From Apostichopus japonicus (Eukaryota; Echinodermata; Holothuroidea; Aspidochirotida; Stichopodidae): a stretch of 64,000 bases of DNA. Position 1 is the stretch's first letter. Every line of letters starts with the position of its first letter. Below the pieces are notes generated by a model. That model was not told where the DNA came from and did no database searches. It saw only the letters and a program-made list of their open reading frames with translations. Of this stretch, positions 49,001 to 56,754 are shown one piece after another. The stretch covers positions 3,209,214 through 3,273,213 of the forward strand of contig NC_092567.1 of assembly GCF_037975245.1 (NCBI RefSeq), in the 5' to 3' direction. The position numbers and the translations under genes were made by a program.

Positions 49001-50228
49001 TGGAATATGTTTTATTTACCATTCGCTGCCGTCAGAGATTCAAGAGGAGAACACTTTCAGTTTCGATCCATTCAAAGAATATTAGTAACAAACTTGTTTT
49101 ACATAAAATCAAACAACAACCATTGGATACGTTTTATGAGAACGAAAATGAGGCATTGGAATATTAATTTTTGGATATGTAGCATTATCTAAGAATTACA
49201 GTAAAATATCTCATTCAGATGTATTGTAGACGACTTAGACCTTAGGATCGAGAATAATAAATTTGAATTACTAAGATACTATACACCCAATCATCTTGTT
49301 TTATTATTACACGCAAACTATTTTATCTTCAATTGTTAAATGAACAATAATCATCCAGCTATATTTGATGAAACTTCACTTTAGCAAATCCTTCGAAAAT
49401 TACCAATCGATGGAGGTAATGCGCATTCTTAAGACTGCTGCGAGTGCATACGAACATTCATGTATAGAGATATAGCCTACTTTAAGTTACAGTACCTTCT
49501 AATTGAGCCTTAGAATGATCTTCACTGGAACATAGTCTCCCTGTATGTTCCTCATACAGCTTTCTTGCACTCATCTCAATCCCAGAAAGACACATTTTCT
49601 TCAGCGCACACAGAAGTGTCATGATACTTGTTGGCTCTATTTGTCCTCTCTCTTCCATATAACGAATCATGAGAAGGCCTGCACTGGCTGCTGCATTGCT
49701 CAACTCTTCTATGACAACAGGCGGATATTCAAAGAACGTAGCAAGATCAAGAACAATTTTAACAGTCAGAACGGTAGCAAGTGCAACTTTAAAACTACCA
49801 AAACCTGTTGAAAATAACGAAAGAGGATAAAAGACACCTAACTATCACATGGAACACTCCTTCAGATATGAATGAATGTAGTAACAACGGATGCGTTAGT
49901 GGTATGAACATAAATACTTTAAACTTGTAAATCAAAATGTAATGACCTGTTAATCCCTTTCACTTTCAAAAGATTTACATATGATATTATGTTGCCAATA
50001 TATATTGATATCCGCATTAAATTCGCCAATGTTACGTGTTTTTATAAAAGTAAAGTAAATATGGCTTCTCAACTATATTAGTAAAAGCAACAGTGTACCG
50101 TGGATTGTAGATAAAACCATCTAACACAAATAAGACAACATAATTGCGAATTGTTTAGCTTTCAACTTACCGTTTACTGCCTTCTTCACATCTGGTTTGA
50201 TGTCCACGGGATTAACATTGGCAGCCAT
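15807..50228 (-). CDS. NLR gene, five-exon partial model (DED-NACHT-LRR)
   Basis: Coding exons 50228-50171, 49804-49496, 44464-43289, 39950-39634 and 16015-15807 (minus) join without a stop: 58, 309, 1176, 317 and 209 nt, giving 689 codons plus two bases. Domain order is a short N-terminus, death-fold, NACHT, helical region, LRR start. Animal NLRs of this layout sense microbial or danger signals in the cytoplasm, oligomerise on nucleotide exchange and signal through the death-fold. The LRR array is incomplete; more exons should lie below 15807 or outside the window. The first four exons are well supported. Joining the LRR exon across 23.6 kb rests on phase and sequence continuity. No promoter element was identified. 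Confidence 0.78.
16016..18991. other. AT-rich intron-like DNA
   Basis: Very AT-rich to about 17150. A 109-codon plus-strand ORF at 17326-17655 (first ATG at 17332) has no recognisable domain and no splice support. ORFs at 18267-18602 overlap on the minus strand without domain features. A short C-rich tract lies at 18668-18690. All of this would lie in the long NLR intron. Confidence 0.4.
19658..20340. mobile_element. Family A element, truncated, with insertion
   Basis: It starts with CATAGGCGTAGGAGGCG. After the nested family C copy it continues with reversed family A words: GGCATGCGATGTAATAACCG (about 20223), the CGCGCGCAGAGCGCGCG palindrome (about 20281) and GGTTATTTTTTCAGGCAAG (about 20307). 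The far terminal repeat is missing. Confidence 0.65.
19681..20060. mobile_element. Complete family C hAT MITE, 380 bp
   Basis: Perfect ends CAGTGGCGGAGC/GCTCCGCCACTG are flanked by an exact 8-bp duplication CGCGGCGG (19673-19680 and 20061-20068). The duplicated bases belong to the family A end region, so the host element can be read straight through. The hairpin module is at 19743-19796. The rest resembles 12449-12839 closely. Confidence 0.9.
20472..20491. repeat. Perfect 20-bp palindrome
   Basis: AGAGCCGTATATACGGCTCT is fully self-complementary. It is bracketed by direct copies of GGCAAATTATC and lies just before a hairpin module copy (20497-20550), so two hairpins stand side by side. Confidence 0.8.
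20983..21104 (+). repeat. 122-nt pure pyrimidine tract
   Basis: No purine occurs between A20982 and A21105. The tract belongs to the right half of the B/G element. The other copy has an 84-nt counterpart at 35319-35402. Lys/Glu/Arg-rich ORFs on the minus strand here are simple translations of the purine strand. Confidence 0.85.
21151..22514. other. No gene seen
   Basis: AT-rich DNA with short runs of C at 21366-21374 and a C-rich stretch at 21870-21895. CCTTCCTACGCCAATC at about 21915-21930 resembles a worn hAT end. No exon is supported. Confidence 0.4.
22515..23069. repeat. Dispersed repeat H, copy 1
   Basis: This 555-bp block is about 90 percent or more identical by eye to 34038-34608 in the same orientation, from GCATGTTACCTTCATGTAGCC to TCATTTCAAAAGTCTTTAG. 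It contains G runs at 22646-22654 and 22900-22911. No terminal inverted repeat or target duplication was found. The minus-strand frame that is open in copy 2 is stopped here by TAA where copy 2 has TTA. Confidence 0.8.
23070..23621. other. No gene seen
   Basis: Unique-looking DNA between repeat H and the next transposon. An ATAGATTTCGCTAGGCGATAG-like local inverted repeat lies near 23186-23210. No exon is supported. Confidence 0.35.
23622..25348. mobile_element. Complete hAT-type element, 1727 bp
   Basis: The left end CAGTGGCGTAGC is repeated in reverse at the right end (12/12). The exact target duplication ATTGCTAT lies at 23614-23621 and 25349-25356. A G run follows the left end. A G run and then a C run precede the right end. 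The hairpin module is at 23706-23760. A truncated family C copy lies inside (24104-24606). No transposase frame is visible, so this is a non-autonomous or internally replaced element. Confidence 0.88.
24104..24606. mobile_element. Family C copy, broken and interrupted
   Basis: It starts with CAGTGGCGGAGCTAGGGGTATTGG cut to the usual order. It has lost most of the hairpin module (AAGCG joins directly to AGTGAGTAAAG at about 24180) and carries about 190 bp of extra DNA near 24274-24464. It stops at a G run after GAGTCCGTCGG without its right end. It is nested in the 23622-25348 element. Confidence 0.75.
25349..26004. other. No gene seen
   Basis: AT-rich DNA with no supported exon or repeat. 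Confidence 0.35.
26005..26289. mobile_element. MITE, 285 bp, with 8-bp flanking repeat
   Basis: The left part GTGGCTAAATATTCTTACGA (26011 on, continuing CTAGTTGTAACA) is matched in reverse by the right part TGTTACGACTAGTCGTAAG (then AATAGCCAC, ending about 26285). Arms are about 33 bp. TTTATTCA occurs directly outside at 25997-26004 and 26290-26297. The inside has a second inverted pair (ACATGCACAGTTGCT / ACATGCGCAGTTGCT is direct). A short telomere-like stretch (TTAGGG twice) lies at about 26158-26175. Confidence 0.65.
26380..26610 (-). CDS. Possible exon, unrecognised
   Basis: The minus strand has a good donor, CTGGCAG|GTTAGT, at 26380 and an open frame of about 77 codons before it. The frame holds the segments KPWKFWICSNNGLSWTSK and SLENLALHLTFTHWQ. 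The acceptor is not clear; AG sites near 26596-26602 would be phase 1. The sequence looks protein-like and is Trp- and Cys-rich, but I cannot name a domain. It lies inside the long NLR intron and is not needed by the NLR splice phases, so it may be a nested gene or an old exon. Confidence 0.3.
27043..29367. repeat. Segmental duplication, unit 1
   Basis: This 2.3-kb block is repeated in the same orientation at 35974-38297 with many small differences and no large gap. Landmarks shared in order are ATCAAGCTTCTT, GGTTAAGGAATTTAAATT, the G/C-run segment (27318-27336 and 36263-36278), GTCACTGCAGTTGGATTTAA, CCATGCATGGTTGGG, and TCACCTATTCCACCTG. The duplication continues in a detached tail (33604-33872). 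Confidence 0.88.
28674..28952 (-). CDS. Possible terminal exon, duplicated (copy 1)
   Basis: On the minus strand an open frame ends with the conserved tail LMKRKESDVNEI and TAA. Its paralogue at 37605-37870 keeps the same frame over about 80 codons (DAI-K-Y---LK-Y--C--LTINVI, NHSLSLS-QYE-DF--KLVT-GGIGD) with mostly amino-acid substitutions and no stop. Copy 2 has a possible acceptor ...GATCTGAG just before DAI, which copy 1 has lost (GATCTGCG). Retention of a frame across both copies suggests coding origin. No family is recognised, and plus-strand splice-like signals overlap it. Confidence 0.3.
   Translation of the reverse strand: MEIKEYSSICDAIHKIYHTSLKRYQYCSTLTINVISITWRKYQMMNHSLSLSTQYERDFHQKLVTTGGIGDPLTARFIINLMKRKESDVNEI
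29368..33603. other. DNA present only in duplication unit 1
   Basis: About 4.2 kb separates the main block from its tail in unit 1 but is absent from unit 2, where the two pieces are about 0.1 kb apart. It is AT-rich, with a G run at 31503-31511 and another at 33273-33290. A small tandem ACACTAAGTTAGAACCAT occurs at about 32716-32755. No exon is convincing. It is either an insertion into unit 1 or a deletion from unit 2. Confidence 0.5.
33604..33872. repeat. Segmental duplication tail, unit 1
   Basis: It matches 38396-38668 in the same orientation, from ATCACAGACC to TTGATCAA/TGTGATCAA. It holds a possible plus-strand exon. Confidence 0.8.
33686..33796 (+). CDS. Possible exon, duplicated (copy 1)
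   Basis: A pyrimidine tract ending TTTAACCTCCAG precedes a 111-nt open frame followed by the donor GTGAGT. The translation has a hydrophobic start (PFSTFLWYI), then basic residues (KKMKEK), then HITDDITSFV. The paralogous segment at 38479-38591 keeps both splice sites and the words ITDDITSFV. Phases differ because of an indel. The shape, hydrophobic then basic, would suit a membrane-proximal segment. No family is recognised. Confidence 0.3.
34038..34608. repeat. Dispersed repeat H, copy 2
   Basis: It is the same repeat as 22515-23069, same orientation, with longer G runs (34168-34179) and an extra G-rich stretch near 34427-34450. A 154-codon minus-strand frame (34068-34532) spans most of it. 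Copy 1 has at least one stop in the same frame, and the frame crosses homopolymer runs, so I do not treat it as a gene. Confidence 0.8.
34609..34997. other. No gene seen
   Basis: Contains the 24-base inverted match to 1491-1514 (at 34667-34690). CAGCCCCCGCCCCGGCAATGATACGCC, at about 34753-34780, looks like a worn transposon end. Confidence 0.4.
34998..35450. mobile_element. Family B/G element, 3' half
   Basis: It repeats 20701-21150 from AATGCGCCATGTTCCCC through the pyrimidine tract (35319-35402) to the end CCTGGATGCGCGCCTG. Only this half is present. The Lys/Glu-rich and Phe/Leu-rich ORFs over it come from the pyrimidine/purine strands. Confidence 0.8.
35451..35973. other. No gene seen
   Basis: Unique-looking DNA. 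ORFs at 35489-35704 and 35738-36070 lack domain features, and the second runs into the duplicated block. Confidence 0.35.
35974..38297. repeat. Segmental duplication, unit 2
   Basis: Tandem copy of 27043-29367, same orientation. It is slightly rearranged by small indels only. The minus-strand frame near 37605-37870 corresponds to the possible exon at 28674-28952. Confidence 0.88.
37605..37870 (-). CDS. Possible terminal exon, duplicated (copy 2)
   Basis: This is the paralogue of 28674-28952 with the same end LMKRKESDVNEI and TAA. A possible acceptor (TTCCTTGATCTGAG) stands just before GATGCTATC; if used it is phase 1. Differences from copy 1 are mainly replacement changes without stops. Low confidence that it is expressed. 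Confidence 0.3.
38396..38668. repeat. Segmental duplication tail, unit 2
   Basis: Matches 33604-33872. It contains the plus-strand exon-like segment 38479-38591: an acceptor TTTGACCTCCAG, the word ITDDITSFVG and a donor GTGAGTG. The frame entering it is shifted relative to unit 1. Confidence 0.75.
38669..39633. other. Intron DNA of the NLR gene, no exon seen
   Basis: AT-rich, with the direct repeat TTTATGCATATTTATGCATATTAG near 38707-38731. No exon recognised. Confidence 0.4.
39634..39950 (-). CDS. NLR gene, post-NACHT helical exon
   Basis: The minus-strand acceptor is CTTGGATTTGCAG at 39951 and the donor CAATCAG|GTAATT at 39634. The 317-nt exon enters in phase 1 and leaves in phase 0, exactly fitting the NACHT exon before it. 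The translation is helical and contains LQYVYRFACGLNKSAADIII, then ILCMLEQEE, then SISWDDSKLLQSSTIQVLEV. This is the pattern of the segment between the NACHT ATPase and the LRRs in animal NLRs, where it helps hold the receptor inactive. It ends LEVASANQ, which leads into the first LRR strand at 16015. Confidence 0.88.
39951..43288. other. NLR intron between NACHT and helical exons
   Basis: Contains a three-copy imperfect tandem (76, 65 and 77 bp) at 40448-40665, marked by GTAAGTACTGACAGG, and a short TA run at 41647-41665. Several ORFs of 60-90 codons (40728-42821) on both strands have no domains. Confidence 0.5.
40448..40665 (+). repeat. Imperfect tandem repeat, three units
   Basis: Units start AACCCTGAAACCTGCC (40448), AACCCTACGGCTGC (about 40524) and AACCCTGAAACTTGCC (about 40589). 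Each ends near CAGTATGACAGTGAA or a variant. Units 1 and 3 are most alike and unit 2 is shorter. Confidence 0.7.
43289..44464 (-). CDS. NLR gene, NACHT NTPase exon
   Basis: This is the single large exon of an NLR pattern-recognition receptor, a cytoplasmic nucleotide-controlled switch. The acceptor TTTTTTATCTCAG lies at 44465 and the donor GAAG|GTAAGT at 43289. The exon is 1176 nt, phase 1 on both sides. Walker A is DPGFGKSTL, at 44199-44216 for GFGKST (about residues 206-211 of the spliced protein). Walker B is VVMLFDSYDEYPD, near 43965-43987 (Asp about 285, Asp-Glu about 288-289). The conserved arginine of sensor 1 is in VIILTRT (about 318). GFGVAERRNYVLKAV and a winged-helix-like stretch with QVPLFSTMVAHIAHE follow. 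All catalytic positions look intact. The usual Gly before Walker A Pro is Asp, and the Walker B DGLDE form is DSYDE. The rest of the ORF past 43289 is intron. Confidence 0.95.
44465..44946. other. NLR intron, no exon seen
   Basis: AT-rich intron DNA between the NACHT acceptor and the 3.6-kb hAT element. Confidence 0.5.
45011..45066 (+). repeat. Shared hairpin module (representative copy)
   Basis: The module runs TACTATCTAAGCGGAGC, GCCACCATCGGTTGGCGC and GCAGCGTACAAGAAAATTTT. The part GCGCCACC ATCG GTTGGCGC can pair with one mismatch. Other copies are at 2930-2985 (minus), 12513-12566, 19033-19086, 19743-19796, 20497-20550, 23706-23760 and 45718-45770. The start only is kept at 24170-24182. 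Sequences on either side differ by family. Confidence 0.85.
45300..45948. mobile_element. hAT-type MITE, 649 bp
   Basis: The left end is CAAGGGCGGCGGAAGC and the right end, reversed, CAAGGGCGGCGGAACC (15/16). CCGCCCAT (45292-45299) and CCGCTCAT (45949-45956) form a 7/8 target duplication. A hairpin module is at 45718-45770, preceded by CAGAGGCGTAGCCAGG, the likely end of a further element inserted here or of a fused family. Confidence 0.75.
46361..46721. mobile_element. hAT MITE with CAGGGGTGGGCAA ends, 361 bp
   Basis: Left CAGGGGTGGGCAACCT and right reversed CAGAGGTGGGCAACCT match 15/16. Just inside are GGGCCAGATT and GGGCCGCATGTGGCCCGC. This layout of end plus GGCC-rich shoulders is widely known in animal non-autonomous hAT elements. 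The flanking octamers GCCCATTG and GTCTATAG agree at 5/8, so no good target duplication is left. Confidence 0.75.
46722..47229. other. Interior of the 3.6-kb element, unassigned
   Basis: No ORF with domains. This part could be original interior of the hAT element or an unrecognised insertion. Confidence 0.35.
47230..47470 (+). mobile_element. Family E repeat (copy 2)
   Basis: It starts CAGGGACGTACCTAAGGCC with a G run, and parallels 5510-5742 reversed. A possible partner end ACGTCCCTG occurs at 48077-48085, after the family A and palindrome segments. The octamers outside that pair do not match. Confidence 0.6.
47480..47787 (-). mobile_element. Family A element, reverse, one end lost
   Basis: Reading backwards it starts with CATAGGCGTAGGAGCCCAA and a G run. 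It continues with CTTGCCCGAAAAATATAACC, the CGCGCTACGCGCGC block and CATCGGTTTTTACATCGCATG, and ends around AATTCGGGAAATATGC. The second terminal repeat is missing where it meets family E. Confidence 0.75.
47976..48008. repeat. Perfect 33-nt palindrome
   Basis: Arms AGTGCGACAGTCGGAA and TTCCGACTGTCGCACT are exact over 16 bp around a single A. A related palindrome with similar flanks is at 3194-3236. Confidence 0.85.
48088..48471 (-). pseudogene. hAT transposase C-terminus, broken
   Basis: The minus-strand frame has the hAT family dimerisation motif: SSASSTEAERSFSALRRLKT, followed by RLRSTM. The upstream part includes ELSNNLKLSLPLFRG. After LRSTMT a TAA closes the frame. The next frame continues with the expected end of the family (LNRGHVIVFHIHR), so a one-base shift has broken it at about 48120. 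Upstream a TAG at 48472 ends the frame and the rest of the enzyme, including the RNase H-like core and any zinc finger, is absent. Intact hAT transposases are usually 600 residues or more, and only about 120 remain here. It sits about 120 bp inside the right end of the 44947-48588 element and is a relic of the autonomous member. The plus-strand ORF over it is antisense. Confidence 0.88.
48589..49495. other. NLR intron, no exon seen
   Basis: Starts with the right target duplication CCCTCACT and is otherwise AT-rich intron DNA. Confidence 0.45.
49496..49804 (-). CDS. NLR gene, DED-like death-fold exon
   Basis: The minus-strand acceptor is GTTATTTTCAACAG at 49805 and the donor GAAG|GTACTG at 49496. 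The 309-nt exon is phase 1 on both sides. The translation (about residues 20-122) is all-helical in character: a hydrophobic first part, VALATVLTVKIVLDLATFF, then ASAGLLMIRYMEERGQIEP and SIMTLLCALKKMCLSG. The LLxxxEERGxI ... LxxLLxxL pattern fits death-effector/death-fold adaptor domains that recruit signalling partners in animal NLRs. The very hydrophobic first helix is odd for this fold and could be read as a membrane helix. The exon lies between the start exon and the NACHT exon with matching phases. Confidence 0.8.
49805..50170. other. First coding intron of the NLR gene
   Basis: A 366-bp AT-rich intron with donor GTAAGT and acceptor CAACAG on the minus strand. Nothing else was seen. Confidence 0.6.
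50171..50228 (-). CDS. NLR gene, start-codon exon
   Basis: On the minus strand AAGATGG provides an A at -3 and G at +4. The frame MAANVNPVDIKPDVKKAVN runs 19 codons plus one base into the donor AACG|GTAAGT. Phase 1 matches the DED-like exon. A possible acceptor AAAATTACAG lies 10 bases before the ATG, so a further untranslated exon upstream is likely. Entering this exon in phase 1 from such an upstream exon would hit a stop, which supports translation starting at this ATG. Confidence 0.82.
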
Positions 50229-50454
50229 CTTAGGTCTGTAATTTTACATTCAAAATATGCATTAATTTGACTGGAAATTCTATGTAAAGGCATTAACTGG
50301 ATTACTCAGGATATAAAGGGGTGTCCAGAATATTTAAACTTGGAATGGTTAATGCTAAATTTTTGTGGCTGATTGTCTCTCTCTTGTTATCGATGTTGCA
50401 AACTTTATAATTGCTCTACGTGATGTGTATGAATCTAACGTTTATTGTATATAA
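50229..50454. other. 5' flank or leader intron of the NLR gene
   Basis: Short AT-rich stretch between the start codon and the satellite. A possible acceptor for a leader exon lies at about 50238. No TATA box stands out. Confidence 0.4.
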
Positions 50455-52310
50455 CTTGTTCAGTCCTATCCATACATCCTATCGAGCCATCCTATCCATC
50501 ATATTCATCCATCCTTTCGACCCATCCTTTTCTTCAATCATATTCATCAATCCTGTCCTACCATCCATACTATCCATCCAGCATATCCATCAATCCTATC
50601 CATCCATCCTACCCATCCATCATATCCATCTATCCTATTCATCCATCCTACCCATCCGTCCAATCAATCAATTCATCCTATCCATCCATCCTATCCGCCC
50701 ATCCTATCCATCCATCCATCTAATCCATCCTATTCAATCCATCTAACCTATCCATCCATACTATCCATCCATCCATAAAGTCCATCAATCCAATATTATC
50801 CATCCTATCCATCCATCTTATCCATCCATCCTATCCATCCATACTATCCATCCATAATATCAATCCATCCTATTCATCCATTTTATCCATCCTATTCATC
50901 CATCCTATCCATACATTCATCCATCCAATCCATCTATCATATCCATTCATCCTATCCATCCATCCAATACATCCATTCATCTTATCCATCCTATCCATCC
51001 AACCTATCCGTCTATCTATCCATCATTTTCCATACATCCTATCCAACCATCTAATCCATCCATCCTATCCATAGTATTCATACTTTTCATCCATCCTACC
51101 CATCCATCCAATCCATCCATTAATCATCCATGCATCACATCCATCCTTTCTATCCATCTATCCTATCCATCCAATCCATCCATCCAATCCATTCTTCTAT
51201 CCATCCTATCCACCCTATCCATCCATCCATCCATTATATCAATCCATTCATCCACCCCATCCATCCATCAATCCTTTCCATCCATCCATCATATCCATCC
51301 ATCCATAATATCCATCCATCATATTCATCCTATCAATCCTATAAATCCATAATATCGATCTATTGTATCCATCCTATTTATCCATCCTATCCATCAATCA
51401 TATCCATCCATCCTATCACTCCATCATATCCAACTTATCCATCCTATCCATCCATCTTACCTATCCATCCTATTCATCCATACTATCCATTTATCCTTCC
51501 CATCCTATACATCCATCCTATCCATCCATTATATCAATCTATACTATCCATTATATCAATCCATCTTATCTATCGATCCATCCTATCCATCCAACCTACC
51601 CATCATATCAATCCATCCAATCCATCCATTCATCTTATCCATGATTCTTATCCATCCATCATATTCATCCATACTATTCATCCATCATATCCATCCTATC
51701 GATCCATTCTATCCATCAATCATATCCATCCGTTCTATCCTACCATCCATACTATCAATGATTCTTATGCATTCATCCAATTCATCCATACTATTCATCC
51801 ATTCATATCCATCCATCCTACTCATCCATCCAATCCATCCTACCCATCCATTCATCCTATCCGTGCTTCTTATCTATCCATCACATTCATACTATCCATC
51901 CATACTATCGATTCATTCTTTCCATCAATCATATTCATTCATCCTATCCTACAATCCATACTATTCACGCATCATATCAATCCATCATATCCATCCATCC
52001 TATCCATCCATCCTATCAATCAATCCAATCCATCCATTCATCCTATCCATCAATTCCATCATATCCATCAATTCCATCCTATCCATCCATCTATCATATC
52101 CTCTCTACCCTATCCATCCATCCATTTATCCATCCATCCCATCCATCCATCCTATCCATCAATCATATCCATCCATCCTATCCTGCCATCCATACTACCT
52201 TCCATCCTATCCATACATTCTATCCATCCATCATATCCAGCTTATCCGTCCATTCTATCCATCCATCATATCCATCCTATCCATCCATCCTATCCAACCA
52301 TATTCTTCTT
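50455..52310. repeat. ATCC-type satellite, about 1.86 kb
   Basis: Almost pure, irregular repetition of ATCC and CTATCCATCCATC words. The plus strand is purine-poor and lacks stops in several frames, so long ORFs rich in His, Pro, Ser, Ile and Tyr appear in all three frames, including one of 394 codons. They are products of the repeat, not genes. The block begins about 230 bp upstream of the NLR start codon, in the probable leader intron or promoter region. Confidence 0.95.
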
Positions 52311-52639
52311 ATAATCTTCTTTTTTCTGCTAATAATAATTATTTTTAGATAATATTATTAATTTGGTGTATTCTCCATTTTCTTTTTAACACTTCCTTTC
52401 CGACATGGATTTTCGTGGAAAGCCAACGCATTTTGCGTTGCTGGAAAGATAAATGAATACAGGTGTGGAGAAAGTTGGCTGCTAATTGAAAGTATTTAAA
52501 AGCAGAATCCAGTAGATGTGGGCAAAAACCACACCATAAGACACATAACAGAACTACATAGCAGAAAAGACAACGTTTCCATATGTGTGGTTAGTTTACT
52601 AAATACATTTTCTACTAAAGCATTAACTGCTTCACTTAC
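52311..52639. other. No gene seen
   Basis: AT-rich spacer after the satellite, with a possible hairpin GAAAGCCAACGCATTTTGCGTTGCTGG-like stretch near 52419-52446. Confidence 0.35.
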
Positions 52640-52711
52640 CAGTTAGATATTTCTGCCAAATACTTTCAATAAGTCTGGGGTGATCAACACTTCTCGCATA
52701 ACCGATAGAAT
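52640..52711 (-). CDS. Possible upstream exon (leader or alternative N-terminus)
   Basis: The minus strand reads TTTTTCTATCGGTTTACAG before 52711 and CTG|GTAAGTG after 52640, both strong signals. The 72 nt are open in phase 1/1: SIGYARSVDHPRLIESIWQK then YLT. Phase 1 is the class used by the NLR exons. In that phase it could splice straight to the DED-like exon at 49804 and bypass the 50228 exon, or it may simply be a leader exon. No ATG occurs in this frame, so another exon would be needed. Confidence 0.4.
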
Positions 52712-54792
<2,081 letters not shown>

Positions 54793-55245
54793 CATACACA
54801 ATATCATCATAATGTGAGGTCAATAGTGTCTACCATGCGCTGGCGGTTGAACTGGCGGAAGGATGCAAAGACTATTAATCCAAACATTGCTGTTAGATAT
54901 TTATTAGAAATACTCCTAGCACGGTCATTTCCTTGCCGGGAAAATCCAAACAATATCTAAACTGATTGAATTCGGTTTCATTTTCTATTTTACCCGCTGT
55001 AAGTTTAACAATGTGTTGGAAGGATGGAAAACATATCAAAACAAAACAAAAATGGAGTAGAGCTGAAGAGGCCACTCGTATCTTTTCGTGCAAATCGAAT
55101 TAACAGAAATGGTAGCAAACATAAAGCAAAGCAATACAAAATGAGGAATAGAAAAGATAGGAGTATATTAATAAATATAAAACAAACGAAAGAATACTTG
55201 ACAAAGGAAAAGGAAAGACATGCTGTTTATATATGTAACCAATTA

Positions 55246-55860
55246 TAGCAATCCTAATATGCTACATTAGAAGTTGCTATATTTTGTTCCCCTTTATCAA
55301 GTGTAGTAATCCTAATATGCTACAATAGTATTTATCTATAGTTTTGTTCCCCTGTTTCAAGTGTAGCAATCCTAATATGCTACATTAGTGTTTACTATAG
55401 TGTTGTCTCCCTGTACCAAGTGTAGCAACCCCAACATGGTACATTAGTATTTACTATAGTTTTGTTACCCAATATCACGTGCAACAATCCTAAAATGTTA
55501 CATTAGTATTTGCTATAGTGCTGTTCCCCTGTATCAAGTGTAGCAATCCCAATATTCTACATTAGTGGTAGCTACAGTTTTGTTCCCCTGTATCAAGTGT
55601 AGCAATGCACATATTCTACATTAGTGGTAGCTATAGTTTTGTTCCCCCGTATCAACCCCAACATGCTACATTAGTAGTTGCTATAGTTTTGTTACCCAAT
55701 ATCACGCGCAGCTCTCCTAATATGCGACATTAGTATTTGCTACAGTGTTGTCTCCCTGTATCAAGTGTAGCAATCCCAATATTCTACATTAGTGGTAGCT
55801 ATATGTTTTTTTTTCTCCCCTGTACCAAGTGTAGCAACCCTAATATGCTGCAGTATTGAA
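55246..55860 (+). repeat. Minisatellite, 59-60 bp unit, about ten copies
   Basis: The unit carries GTAGCAATCCTAATATGCTA, ACATTAGTATTTGCTATAG and TTTTGTTCCCCTGTATCAAG. Copies start near 55246, 55306, 55365, 55424, 55483, 55542, 55601, 55650, 55709 and 55768, with one shortened copy about 55650. Confidence 0.9.
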
Positions 55861-56754
55861 AGTACTTTAGCTTGTTGACGGTATAACATGCACCCACAAT
55901 TAGATATATGTATTACTATGCATTATGATGCTGTCGAGCACTACTCCCTGTTTACTTTTATTCACTCATATGTGTTAATTGGATGATACTAAGTGTTCCC
56001 TATTCGACCTTTTATCCCATGCATGATGCAAAGTTACACTTTTACTAGTAGCAATTGGGACAGCACTAACCACACTTTCCGTGAAATTCGAGTTTGCTAG
56101 AGTTGTAGCCATATGACAATATACGTATCGACATAGGTGTAGGAATTTGGGGGCGGGGCTGCAGCCCATAGGAACAACACAAAATGAAATCTTAGAAAAG
56201 AGCAAAGTAAGTTAATGTCTACAACGGGGTTCGAAACAGACCTCTGATCCGAATCCAGCTATCGCTATAAATGTCTTTACTCTTTCCATTGTTTAAAATG
56301 CCCAGCCATTTTCCGTTATTTGTTTAATTTTTTAAATATTGAATCTTGTCAGCAAGAGTTTGATTAATATTAGAGATTTAATCATTGATATACTTTGCAA
56401 CCTCAAGGTCATTTTCAATTCCATTATCATTATATGTAAAAGCTTATAATTATTAACCCGGGCAGAATCCTTTCGTTTTGCCAATGATTTCCTTAATAAC
56501 ATTCCAAGTTTTCCTGAGGTCAGTCATTTATTCACAGAAAATATTCGTAAAGTTAGATTTCTTTGCTGCGCGAATACTGGTTGCCAACTTGTATTAAAAT
56601 GGTGTATTTAAGCTTGTTTGAAGGAGTGCAGCTGTAAAGATATGCTTTGTAGTTACAGAACGAACAATATCAGAAGTAATCCATGGAACGACTTTCTGAG
56701 ATCTCTTAATTGTGTGACCTGTAAGTGAATAATGTTTACTACAGAAAGAATTAA
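55861..56754. other. No gene seen; possible transposon end
   Basis: CATAGGTGTAGGAATTTGGG at 56132 resembles the family A end CATAGGCGTAGGAG plus a G-rich shoulder, but no partner end was found. No exon is supported. Confidence 0.4.

Noticed and set aside
51130-52314. 394-codon open frame rich in His, Pro, Ser, Ile
   Set aside because: It is a translation of the ATCC satellite. Overlapping long frames occur for the same reason, with no domain or splice support.
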